DNA from: Volvariella volvacea V23
Taxonomy: Eukaryota > Basidiomycota > Agaricomycetes > Agaricales > Pluteaceae
NCBI GenBank assembly: GCA_000349905.1
Contig: KB722737.1
Span: forward strand, 1,999,359 to 2,063,358
Direction of reading: 5' to 3'
DNA length: 64,000 bases
Each line of letters begins with the position of its first letter. Position 1 is the stretch's first letter. The translations under genes were made by a program, and so were the position numbers. The notes beneath the pieces are model-generated. The model did no database searches. It saw only the letters and a list, made by a program, of their open reading frames with translations, and was not told the DNA's origin. Positions 27,988 to 39,249 of the stretch are shown one piece after another.

Positions 27988-30077
27988 TCAGAACCGACCC
28001 CCCGTCCAAAACCCACCAGCTATCCCGTCCACCCCAAAGTCACCAAATCGAGTGTCTCCATCCATCTCCGTCCCGTACATCGTCCGTTTTATAGGTGGCG
28101 GTTCATCACCAGCGGAGGCAACCGTTGTAGACGAACTTGATGGGTTGAAACCAAATGAAAACCCAGGTCCCTTTCCCTTTTCGTTCGAAGGCCTTCGCGT
28201 CAGGGATTCGGGGTTCACAAATCCGCTTTCACTGTCCGATCCTGGTGGTGCGCTCGTACGGTGCCGTGTTGGTAGTGTGAATAATGCTCCTTCATCATGC
28301 CCCCCCGATTTTCGGTCGGGGGTGGGTGTGTGTGGTGGCTCCGGGTATGGAAAGTTGGGTAAGAAGACTGGCACGGGTGTCGATTCGATAGGGAGGAAAG
28401 GGAAGTTGAATGGATTCTGATTTTCTGGTGCGTTTGCTGTGCTCGTTGGTCGCGGATTGCTGCCTCCAGCCGGGGGACTATCCTCGTAGATTGGCGGTAG
28501 GGAGCTCGGTGGTGGCTCGTCAGAATCCACTCCGTCGGTGCCTGTGAACACCTTGAATGAGGACGCGCGATTGACTGAGGTATTTGGCGTATCCTTGTCC
28601 CTCTCGACAGATGAACCGACGTCTAAAGATACTTTGGCGCGTTTTTTGGGTTGTGGTATCTTTAGTCGGTCGCCTGTTTTAGAAGTGCTTGCTTCGGGGA
28701 TAGAATTAACCGGTGTAGCTTCTCGCTGTCTCTTACCCAAGAGCGATTGAGTTGTCGCTTGAGACAAACGTGGAGCTCGGACAGGTTCCTCTGACGCACC
28801 AACCTTGGAGGACTGAAGCGCACCCCAAATGCCTAGTCCTCTGTAGCCTGCTACATCAGGTGCTTTTGGAATGTATAATGGAGGGCATGCCACGCACCCA
28901 AGTCCCAGGGTCTTACTCCGCGAATTTGGTTTTGGTGTAGTGGGGTTCTCTACTTGAACGATTTCTTCATCTGGCGATGACGAACCACCTGCAGGATGAA
29001 GACCTTGCACTTGTGCCCGCAACTCCGTAACGGTTTCCCGCAGGACATCGATCTCAACGATTTGCGCTTTGAGACGATGTATTTCGGCTTGTAGTGATTG
29101 CATTTGCTCCAGTTCTGCTTTGAGGGTTTGTATTTGCTCATACAAAGGCACAAGCTGCTGGGTGGTCAATCAAGTCCCCAAATGGTGTTGAAACTCTTAC
29201 CTCATTTTTAACGTAAACCTCGAGGACTTCCTTTGATATCGAAATTTCATCTGAATGAGTGCTTTTGGAGTGCGGGGCAACGGTTGATGGAATAGCTTTT
29301 TGTTCCGCCGGTTTGGGAGATTTGCCGAGTGCTTCAGAGTCTATTAGATATACGAAAACAGGAAGGTGCAATCTGACATTACATGATGTGGGAACCTCCG
29401 GGATTTCGGCTTCTGAGTAAAGTATAATTGAGGAGCAGTGAAGGGAGCCAAGTGTTGTTCTTACCTTCCTCCACAATCATGGTTTCTGGGTTCAATGCCC
29501 GGCTACCCCTCAGGCGTTTAGATTTTGAGATACTCCGCGATCTCGTCACTGCCCTTGGTCCTTGTCCTCCTGCTACTACAGGCTTTCCTATACCAAGTTT
29601 ATACTGCGTTTCCTTTGCTTTTCGCGTCCGCGGTGGAGGAACTATAGGTAGTGAATCTGTAGGATGAAATTGTGGATGCGATTTCCCTTTAGATGGTGCA
29701 TCTTTACTCATTTGTGGACTGGGTACACCGCCAACAACCCCCTGTCCTGCTTCTGTCTCCGGTAGGTCATGTATGATCATTGAACTTAAACGTATTGTAG
29801 CATCACGAACAGGAGGTGTGGAAGGTGGCCTTGCCCGTGGTAAAGGCGATCTAGGACGGTAAGGAGTTCGGTCAGCTGGAAACACTGATAATCACGTACT
29901 GTGCGTCTAGCAGCATCTCAATCAATGCCTCCGTCTTTAGATTTGCCCTTACGCCATATTCCTGCAACAAAGGTCAAAGCACGCGCGGTTATACCCATAA
30001 CTCGCACCGACCTTGCATAGCTTCTGTAGATCCGCTCGCTTCATTGCCTCAAGGGTGGCTCTGGTTGGGGGAGGCAT
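27988..30077 (-). CDS. SAP-domain and coiled-coil protein, unknown function
   Basis: Begins MPPPTRATLEAMKRADLQ, then LCKEYGVRANLKTEALIEML: a SAP-like helix-turn-helix of the kind that binds DNA or RNA. The intron after LLDA uses GTACGT with acceptor CCTAG at about 29841, joining to QSPLPRARPP; a shorter reading at this place runs into a stop. A basic SRSISKSKRLRGS stretch follows, then a coiled coil (LVPLYEQIQTLKAELEQMQ with IHRLKAQIVEIDVL heptads), then about 300 disordered Pro/Ser residues with KKRAKVS as a candidate nuclear signal. Five or six exons. Probably nuclear; I do not recognise an orthologue with known function. Confidence 0.8.
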
Positions 30078-30313
30078 GATCCCGTTGTCGCGAGTTGAAC
30101 GAGAGAAGGAAAGCAGCGTGACGGTCCATGAAGCCCAAGCCAAGCAGATCCAAGCAACGCGCTGGTCACGTGACAGCATATCTGAACCAGTTCACCATCC
30201 GGATGCTGTGGCATATCGTCCGGCCCGGGCATCGCCGTCTGCATCCCACCATTAAATAGCCGAAGGGGCCAGCAATCCTCACTGCTGCTTCTTCAGCATC
30301 TCCTCGTGTTCTC

Positions 30314-32467
30314 ATGACTTGGACCTTGGAACAAGTTGCGCTCCACAACTCCCAAAGGTATGTCACAGCATATCTATTTTTCGTCCCCTCTCAGACTACC
30401 TTTAGCTCTTGCTGGGTGATAATCCAGGACCAAGTTTATGATGTAACTGAATTCTTGAGTGTAAGTGACCTGGCGGATCAGGACGAATGTCAAATGGAAC
30501 TGCTCGTAGGACCATCCTGGTGGTGCAGACGTCATTCTCAAATATGCTGGACGGGACGCTACCAAGGTCTATGAACCTATCCATCCGCAGGATGCCCTCC
30601 AAAAGAATCTTCCTCCCTCCAAACATCTTGGTCCACTGAATAATGCGGCAGCTAAGTCTCTCGCCGAGGCTCAGGCTCAACGAAAGAAGACGCACGATGA
30701 GCTACGAGTGGAGGCAGCCCACAAACAGAAGCCCCCCCTTGCTCATATCCTTAGTCTGGCTGATATGGAGGTTGATCGGACTTTTGATTTACAGTTTTCT
30801 GTCTTCTAACTTTTCCCTTAAAGGCAGTGGCCAGGCGCACCCTTCCGTATAAGGCCCTAGCCTACTACTCGTCGGCAGCAGATGATGAGATCAGTACGTC
30901 TTACTGCCAGCAGGCCCTCCACGTTACTGACCCCTAATTCAGCCCTCCAGGAAAATGAGCGAGCCTTCTCTCGCTTCTTTTTCCACGCACGAGTGATGCG
31001 ACCTGTGTCTACATGTGATGCATCTACAACTATTCTTGGATACAAGTCATCGATCCCAGTTTTTGTAAGTGGCGCAGCGCTAGCAAAGCTAGGCCACCCC
31101 CTTGGTAAGTTTACATAATGTCGGGAGTGCGTGTGTAGGTCCCTTCGCTTATGCTGCACAAGGCGAGGCCAATATCACCAGGGCCGCTGGAAAGGCTTCC
31201 TTGATACAAATGGTCTCTTCCAATGCCTCCTTATCTGCTACTGAAATTGCTGCGGTGGCCCAGCCCTCGCAAACCCTATTTTTCCAGTTATATAAGCACG
31301 CGGACGACGAAATAGCAGAGAAGCGTGTACGGGACATTGAGAAGCTGGGGTACAGGGCTATTTTCCTAACAGTTGATGCTGTTGTCCCTTCGAACCGCGA
31401 ACGAGACGTACGGAGCGGATGGGAATTAGAAGCCATGGAATCAGGAGTACCAAAATACTATGACGAGAATTCATCGGACCCCCCTGAACTCAACAGTCTA
31501 GGCACAGCTGGGGCCTTGATCGTCAACGACGATCGTGACATGACTTGGGAGAAGGTTAGTTTTGCTTGGGCTGCAGAGGAATAGCACTTATTAGTGACAC
31601 CCGTAGACTATACCGTGGTTACGCAGAGTAACGAAGTTGCCTATTGTTATCAAAGGTAGGCCATGTGAACTGTATGACTGCACACTCTAATCATCTTAGG
31701 AATTCAATGCGTTGAGGTGACCCTTTTCGTTCACTGCCTGACCACATGGGCAAACTGACGAAACGAAGGACGCATTGCTGGCTGCTGAAGCAGGTGTTGA
31801 TGGTATTTTGATATCCAATCACGGAGGTGTGTTTCATCCTGCATGTAACTGTTTGGTGACTGAATGTTGGGTGCAGGACGCCAGCTAGATTTGTATGCAT
31901 ACTCCAGTTAGGGTCAAATTTAAGGTTGACGAGATCTTCAGCGCACTGCCACCTATGGAAATTCTCTATCGGCTGCAGAAAAACCACTCTCAAATATTTG
32001 ACAAGCTGGAAGGTACGCAAAGCAAAGCAATTCATGACACAATCTCTGAAATTGCGCATAGTCTACATCGATGGTGGCATTCGACGTGGTACAGGTAGGT
32101 AAAAGAGGCTGTATCCTCGACGTCATCATGACAAAACTACAGATGTTATAAAGGCCCTGTGCCTGGGTGCTAGGGCCGTAGGACTAGGCCGACCCTTCTT
32201 GTATGCCCAAAGCGTGCGTATACTATTTATAAGAGAAATGGCCACTAAAGCTCTCATCTTAGGCTTATGGTGAGGCTGGTGTAACCAAGATCATTCGCAT
32301 CCTGCACCGCGAATTGATCATAGGCATGCGCCTGCTTGGAGTTTCCGAAGTCAGTGCGTTAAAACCTGAATTGGTATGTTTGCAACAGGAAATCGCTTCC
32401 ACTGACCTAGAACACCTTTCAGGTCGAGCGAGTCGACTGGGAACCGATTGTCAGATCAAGGCTTTGA
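30314..32467 (+). CDS. Cytochrome b5 - FMN alpha-hydroxyacid dehydrogenase (L-lactate dehydrogenase / cytochrome b2 type)
   Basis: Flavocytochrome b2-like enzyme oxidising an L-2-hydroxyacid such as L-lactate. N-terminal cytochrome b5 domain starts almost at once ([14 protein letters not shown]; heme ligand loop [13 protein letters not shown]; second His in [10 protein letters not shown]). FMN domain: [65 protein letters not shown] with the catalytic His, and [15 protein letters not shown]. About twelve exons, including a 17-nt one (31700-31716). There is no mitochondrial presequence, unlike yeast Cyb2. The protein ends IVRSRL, and SRL fits the peroxisomal PTS1 consensus. Substrate and location are therefore open; L-lactate or glycolate are both possible. 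Confidence 0.9.
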
Positions 32468-32503
32468 GCTATAATTTGTGCAGTGTTATTTACCCTTTCC
32501 CCA

Positions 32504-33548
32504 TCAATGACCCCAGGCTTGACCCAACTCATCAACCAAGCTGCTTAAGTACGGTATATCCACTGGTCCAACAACTCCTTTTGTTGGGTGCCATTCCTTA
32601 CGCTCGTGGAACGCCCATTTCCATTTCTGAATCTAAGAACGATTTATGCTAATGTGTTGCAATGTAACATACCAAATACAAGATCAACTCTTTGTCACCT
32701 GGAAGGACGTTTTTCCACTCCTGTGAGGTTGAGTCTTGATGTGCAGTGCAAAAAATTCGGTATGAGTCAAGTGCATACGGACCAGCTCCTGGGAGGTGGG
32801 ATATCGGCGTCCATGGCTGTAACACGTTACCACACCCTGTCAAAGTGTTTGGCCGAGAAGGCCTTTTGTCGAAGGGGGAAGGTGGCTCCTGGAGGTAAAC
32901 TGCTGACATTTTTATGAGTCGCTTCGAGCGAACACTCTGAATACCCAAGTGTTGGATCATTGCCTGGAGCTCGGCTTTTTTTGCTGCCATGGCATCTAGT
33001 TCAGCCACTACCTAGAAGAAAAACTTAGCACTTGCCATGAGCTAATGCCCAGGGTGTTGGCCAGCGCTCGATAATTTTCCAAAGCGCAGGGATAGCGGAC
33101 TTCCCGTTGGTTTTATTCAATAAAATCACAGCGATCATCACCTTCCATGGGTCGTGAGCAAGCTGCTCTAAAATAGACATTATTAGCTAGCGAAAAGAGT
33201 GATCGTAAATTGTCGACCTTGGATGAGATTGGGTTTGACTTCATATAGCCGCTTATACAAGGCAATGAAGGTACGAAGGTAGTAGCAGAACAGGGGATCA
33301 TTAACGAAGTCACGCAATATTAGCTGCTCGTCGGGGTCGCGAGGACTAATCCATTTGAAAGCCATGGATGCTGGGTCAACGTTGGCGAAAACGCGCCGTC
33401 GCCGATTTAGACTGAGGAGAGTGACAACTGGAGCACATTCAGGGGAAGTCCAGGTTGCGTGACTAAGTGGTTCCGAATTGGGCATGTGGGCAACTCCGCT
33501 GCCAAGGTTGTTCAGGTCTTGCACCAGGTTCCTCCGCCTCCCATCCAT
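32504..33548 (-). CDS. MBD4-like HhH-GPD DNA glycosylase
   Basis: Predicted G:T / G:U mismatch glycosylase. [57 protein letters not shown] and [17 protein letters not shown] follow the MBD4 catalytic domain closely; the Asp in LDSYRIF is at the catalytic position and the preceding LPGAGPYA is the HhH hairpin. The C-terminus [16 protein letters not shown] is recovered through an intron at about 32651. There is no methyl-CpG-binding domain. A 40-nt GC-AG intron (33035-32996, ATG|GCAAGT) is needed for continuity. I place the start at the Met at 33548 ([12 protein letters not shown]) because the upstream in-frame ATG at 33599 would overlap the divergent LIM gene by 29 bp. Confidence 0.85.
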
Positions 33549-33570
33549 AGCCTCTTCGAACACACGCGAG

Positions 33571-36172
33571 ATGGGGTTCTGCAGAAGATGCGGTAACATT
33601 GTCGTTGGAGAGCGTTGTCGGTGTGGTGGATTGGCTGTTGGTCAGTCATATTTGGTTGTATGCAACGGTGCAGTGATGAACGTTGGACGCAGCTCCCGTG
33701 GTGTCGTTCAACAAATCAGACACGAAGGAACAATCACAGGATCCCTGGTCCAAGACCTATGTGTCGCGTGAACGCTCCCCGGCTCGACCTATAAACCATG
33801 ATTCACCGGCACCAACCATCACGCCACCTAGCACCCAGTCAACCCCTTTAACAAGTTCTCTTGCCAACAAGAAATTCCCTCGTCCACTCTCAGCTTACAC
33901 GGCACGTACCACCGCCCTTGACAGCCGCGTTTCTGCGCATATAGCATCAACATCCACATTTACACCCACGCTCACGAAGAGGCCCTCACTTCTTTCCCCT
34001 GAGTCCCAGACGGACATACTCCCGTCCTTGCATTCAAATGACACAACGCTATCCAAAGTCTATGGCTCTGTTTTGCAACCCAAAGAGACATTAACAACGC
34101 ACTCATGTGCAATTTGTTCTTCACCATTTCTTCCGGATACAACCATTTACCCTGACCCCACCTCAGAATCTCCGTCGTCCACGCGCTTTCTATGTCGTCC
34201 TTGCTTTATTATTAACGGAGGCTCTAAAGGGGCATGCCCCAATTGTTCACGGCCCGTCATCATACTTAAATCCGAAGGTGGATATATCCATGCTGCGGGC
34301 CAGTACTGGCATAAGCAATGTTTCAACTGTGCCGGCTGCTTCAAGAATCTCGGAGACAACCCCATGGTGGACCTCCTTGGTCGGCCTTCTTGCGCGGACT
34401 GTTTCGATACTTGCTTGAATCGAGATAGCGACAGAAGATTATCTAGGTCACCGCCCAAAGATGCGGCGCCGACTCCCAAAAACAATCTTGGCGGTCTTAC
34501 TATTAGTTCCAAAGAGGGGAAAAGTCGAGAGAGTAGTCCTGCTATTGAAGAGCTAGAGCAGCGACTTGGCATCTCGAGGAGTCGGGAACCAAGTCCAAGT
34601 ATCACGACAAGCAGAGGGGAGCCCTTACCATATGGCAGAGGCCCAAGCCCCTCGCCTGTCTCCCGGTTTCCCACTCAACCTGACATCATTCGGGAGACGA
34701 ACTCGTTGGACAGAATACGGAGTCTGGGCAGTACAGGTTCATCAGATGCTGTAAGTGGCCGTTTTGGAGGGCTCGATAAGCTGGTGTCGTCCCCCAAGCA
34801 AATTGGGGATGGTTCGCCACGAGTTCACAATCGCTTACACGATAAACTGTTGGATTTGACGAATGTTTCATCATCCATCACCTCGCCCACAATAAAGGAT
34901 CCCCCGACTCCAAACCTTGCTTATGAGGTCTCAAAACATTCAGCGTCCCCACGAGTTGAGATCTTACCACGCAGAAAATTCGACTTGGAAGCCTTGTTAA
35001 CGAAACCAACTGCTAATACTGTACCCCTGAAAGAGCCCATCAAGCAGCCTAGTGCGAAGGAAACTCTTAGGCAGTACCCAGCCAACTCTCCCAAGTACAC
35101 CTTCAAGCTCGATCAGTCTGCTCTTTGCGCCGGTTGCAGTGGTCCATTATTCAGCGTGCGTGATGGGGGTAAATTCATTACTGTTCCGGGCGAGAATGGT
35201 GAAGAGCCCAGTGTATACCATACAGCATGTTTCAAATGCGTAGTTTGCCGGGACCTCTTCAGGGAGACCGGAGGGGGCCAGGCAGCCTTCGTGAAGACAG
35301 AGACAGGACCTTCTCATCTCGACGTAAGTTCAGGCATGAGAGTTTTAATGTCACCGCTCACCTGATCTTCCAGTGTACCTCACCACAAAAGGCGCCCGTT
35401 CGTCGATCGCGAAGCACGTCAACGCCCAACATCCCGCCACCATCGCCACAAACTCCCGCACCAGTTGCAGTAGCACCGCAAGTAAGTTCCAGCCGGGTTG
35501 ATAGGACCTCGACAGCTGCTCCAGCAACACCTACGTTCCCACGGTTTGGGAGTCGCACTAGCTGCCCTGGGTGTCAGAAGACTGTGTCCCCCATGGAGAT
35601 GGGAGTGGTGCCGGGCCCTCAAGGGACGAAATGGCACGCGTCTTGTCTGGTATGTGGTGGTAGAAGGCGGCCACGGTCAAATAGCTTGCTGGCAAAACCA
35701 AGGGAGGATCGTCAAGCCGTACCAGGATGTGGTAAGAGACTTGATAGTGCTGCCAAGAGTGATGGAGACGGTGGCGTGTGGTGCAGAGAATGTTTGGTGC
35801 GTACACTCCCGGGCTCGTAATGGAGCAATTTATATCGACCATCTTCCGAATCAGCTATTACTTGGGATTGGGGGTTCTCCACAGGCTTCTCCGCAGCGTA
35901 GCACGACGCCATTATCTTCTCAAACAATGCCTATTCTAACGAGGAAGCCCACGACACATACCACAGGTAATACGACGCTTGCCCGGCAGTTGACGGGGGG
36001 TGACAACACGTTGCTACGACAGATGACAGGCGGGGGAAGTAGTCCAACGAAGCAATTAAGCTCAACCGGCGTTGTTCGACCCAGGCCCAAGAGTGTCATC
36101 GGGATGAGAACAACCCGAAGCATTGATTTATCCGGTGGTCGCACCTACCTCATGAATAGTTTGGACAAGTAG
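33571..36172 (+). CDS. LIM-domain protein (three LIM domains)
   Basis: Zinc-binding adaptor of the kind that organises actin and septum. The first exon starts at 33571 with MGFCRRCGNIVVGERC, a Cys-rich opening, spliced G|GTCAGT..GCAG|CT at about 33693 to PVVSFNKSDTKE..WSKTYVSRE. LIM 1: CAICSSPFLPD..CRPC with CPNCSRPVIILKSEGGYI, WHKQCFNCAGC, CADC. LIM 2: LCAGCSGPLFS, YHTACFKCVVC. LIM 3: SCPGCQKTVSP, WHASCLVCGG, VWCREC. Between them are long Ser/Pro-rich disordered stretches. The C-terminal tail has two repeats of TLxRQxTGG. Four exons. Paxillin-like Pxl1 is the nearest named type I can suggest; orthology is not proven. Confidence 0.88.
35958..36040 (+). repeat. Short tandem protein repeat in the LIM protein tail
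   Basis: Codes for NTTLARQLTGGD and NTLLRQMTGGG in direct succession, followed by the looser SPTKQLSSTG. The two clear units share NTxLxRQxTGG. Confidence 0.7.
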
Positions 36173-36759
36173 GGGGGCTGCTCTAGTAGTTTACCCTCCT
36201 TTGGTTATAATGGATAGCCTTTCTTCACTAGAAATTCTGTCTCGCATTCTCACTGTTGACATTTGTACAGTATCAGCATTGCAATTACGTTCGTCAGCTA
36301 AATTCTCCGGCCACGTGCTATGGAACGCGCTACATCTCGAGTTCCCTTTAGATTTCAGCCATCCAGCGCCGAACTTTATCATGTCTGTTTATTTCCCTTG
36401 GGCAGCTGCCCTGGCTCTTTGTCCTGTCTTATGGCCGCCTGGACACCCTAATCCAGCAAGTCGTTATATGGGTAATTATTCTCAAGCTGATGTGTAGCAA
36501 GGTACTACTTGTGAGATATTTGTCGTTGCCAAGGTCATTTCCATCCTACCTTCTTACCGTTCGTTAGCAAGGCCCAAGGTCCTGTGCTTCAGCCTTCTGG
36601 CTGCTGGTGTACCCACTCTATTCATTCCCTCGTTTTCCTCCTCTGGTTGGTTTGTATATCAGCTCTTCAATTCTCAGACCGGTTCTGCCCCGTTCTCCAT
36701 CCTCTTTGCTTCTTCATCCTGGGGTTTGACTGGCCCTTGGGTTGGTCCTACTTCACAAA
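36173..36759. other. 587-bp intergenic region with no convincing gene
   Basis: Between the LIM stop and the next start. The plus frame from 36210 reads MDSLSSLEILSRIL..LQLRSSAKF, faintly like an F-box start, but stops at 36497. A second plus frame from about 36506 stays open for roughly 95 codons without an ATG and runs into the next gene's first exon. Neither has a domain I can defend. Confidence 0.4.
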
Positions 36760-39096
36760 ATGTCCGATCTGTCACCATTCCCGGATACTTTCTCATTAAG
36801 CTACGATAAGGCGGTATGTGTACATACCTTGGTGATATGTGGCTGTTCTTACCAGGCGTCAGATCGAATCTGTTCTTTCTGATATACCTCTATTCTGCGT
36901 GGGCTTGGTGGCATTCGCTGTATTCACATTCTTTCTTGTAATGAAGCGTGTAGCACTGTGAGTCGTGTCGCTCCACGCTTGACTTATCATTAATAATCAA
37001 TACAGCCCCGTGGTCTTCTTATACACTTCGTCATTCTTCGCGTTCGCTGGCGCTATCTTTGACCTGAGTCAAGTATTGTCTCGTGGTCGTGTCAATGCTA
37101 ATAATAACCTCGATTTGGAAAGTGTCTCTGGTCTCATTGCAGCGCGGGAGATTGCCCTAGCACTATCCGTTGGCTCAGTGCACCTATTCTTGTGGAAATT
37201 TGTCGCACAGTGCCCCCAGGGAGAAGCAGCTGTACCTGCGGAGAGTCGCAACCGCTCGTATAATCCGAGAACTGATGGCCATAGCGCAAGCTGGAATCGT
37301 TGGGGGATACTTGGCGTCATACTCAAGTGGTTCCTGTTAATTATCATATTCGCCATCCCAATTTTACAAATCGTATGGCGACTACTGGCAACACCACTCT
37401 CGGGTTCGATTTATGTCGCAGAGACCACTATTCAGGTCGTTGCGTCGGCCATCTTCATCCTGAAGCTCATCCTGAATATATCACTGTCCCCCATAACACC
37501 CTGGTGGAAACCTATCCGAACGTACCTTCCGGTTTTCCTCTCGCTGTTCATTAGCCTGGCAATTGGAATTGAAAATTTGTTGCATGGTACGTAGAGTCTG
37601 TTCACCTTTGTATTGTAGTACTCCGCTGCTCACTTGGATCAGTCGCCTTCTCCGAGACCACTGTGGGCCGCTTACTCCAAGCTGTGGAGCTTTATATCCT
37701 CATTCTTTACGTCCTGATTTCGACCTTCCATATCTCTGCACAGAGGCCACAACATAATACCACCCTCCGCGATCGCATTTCCCCTCCTAAACTAGGCGAA
37801 AAGGTTCCCATGCACATTTTCACCTCAGAGCCTGCTGCTATAAATCCGGATAAAAAACCACACGCCGATTCCCTCCAATTGCAACCACATACAGTACAGC
37901 CATCAACATCGACGGTTGGTCGAGTCGTTTCATGGATTAGTGCACGTCGCTACCAGCCATCTACATTCGCCACCCAGTTCAAGCCAAATCGATATGATGA
38001 TGTAGAGCGGGGCTATAACACTTCTACTGTGCGAGCACCTAGCATCACTGAACCTGATCGTACAAACGCGGCGGTCTCCTCTAGTGCTCAGGAACAAGAA
38101 ACAAGCCTATTTCCAGTATCCTCTCAACGCCAATCCCTACAGGCACCTTCGATGGTATCACGGCCCGGAACGGAGGATTTTATTGCATCGTACTATCAAA
38201 CCAATCGACCACCCAGCATTAGGGCAACAGATTCACCGATTTATGGTCTGAATGGCATCGTCAACCGACCCAGAAACCCGACTCAAGGCCGTTCTGAAAG
38301 CTTGTCCTCTTTCGATGAACTTTTGCGCCAGCAATCTGAACTCGACAAAAGTATCGCGGCATTGCGACTTTTCTCACCAGGTGCTGGAAATAGCTCTTTC
38401 CCTCGTGCACCTGCTTCTGATAGCGTTCGAGCTGGTGACCTCCGTCCCGAACAACCACCAAGCCGACTCCCCTCCACCTCTACGTCATCTGCAGCCAAAG
38501 CTGAATCCCCGTCTGTTCGAAGCGATTTCTCACTGAGCGTATTCCCACAACCTCCCGCCGAGGCGTCATCGAACACACGACCCACAGCGACAGAGTCTGT
38601 GGTGAAGCCGAAGCGCCAGCTCCGACAAATAATTCCCCAGGCAGTTTCTGCTAGCATATCGGCGCCGTCACAACCAGAAACTGGTAAATCTGAATTTGGG
38701 ACGCAATATGACGTGACGTCGTTTATTGGGGGTAAGCACACTCACCGCCCCCACAAAAGGATATACCTCACAGTTCCCTTAGATCTAACTCGTGAGCCCA
38801 TGCCAGCAACCGCAACTAGTTCCAACCCACCAGCAGATCTTGCAATGGAGACCACGAGCACCGAGTCATTAACAGGACTTAAACCTCTACTCTTGAACGC
38901 TACTTCATCCTCTACATTATCAGCGCCACGTAGCCGAGCGGATAGTTCCAGGGGCCAGGGGCTCCCACCCCGACCAAAGTTACAAATCAGCGCCCCACGT
39001 CTCTTAGACTCGTCACAGGGTGCGGTTGCAGTGAGCCAGTCTCCTGGCGCATATGAGAAACCCAGACGTCCACCGCGACGAATGGCTTCTAATTAG
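36760..39096 (+). CDS. Seven-transmembrane protein with long cytoplasmic-type tail, unknown
   Basis: Starts MSDLSPFPDTFSLSYDKA; exon 1 joins exon 2 at ..GTCAG|ATCGAATC. Seven hydrophobic segments are visible: PLFCVGLVAFAVFTFFL, VVFLYTSSFFAFAGAIF, IALALSVGSVHLFLW, KWFLLIIIFAIPILQIV, TTIQVVASAIFILKLIL, LPVFLSLFISLAIGI and VELYILILYVLISTF. A tail of about 430 residues follows, rich in Ser/Pro/Thr, with a short helix SFDELLRQQSELDKSIAAL and a basic end (KPRRPPRRMASN). The layout (short N-terminus, 7 TM, long tail) resembles a GPCR-like receptor, but I recognise no named family. No signal peptide precedes the first TM. Confidence 0.82.
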
Positions 39097-39249
39097 CGAA
39101 TGCGAGATGGGAGCTTATGTAGCATAGGGTAGACGATACTTGAATTGGGTTTCTGTGTTGTATTACTATTAACATAGCTTGGTGATGTCATCGTACAGCA
39201 CGTGCGTGGGCAACGGCTCGCAGCACATCGTGTTCTCCTTACCACCAAC

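Noticed and set aside
27719..28420. Plus-strand open frame of 233 codons
   Set aside because: Antisense to the 3' end of the SAP/coiled-coil gene, whose Pro/Ser-rich codons leave the opposite strand free of stops.
36210..36497. Possible F-box-like start (LSSLEILSRIL)
   Set aside because: Only one helix resembles an F-box, the frame ends within 100 codons and no downstream exon joins it convincingly.
36506..36792. Roughly 95-codon plus frame without ATG
   Set aside because: No start, no domain, and it overlaps the well-supported first exon of the 7-TM gene in another frame.
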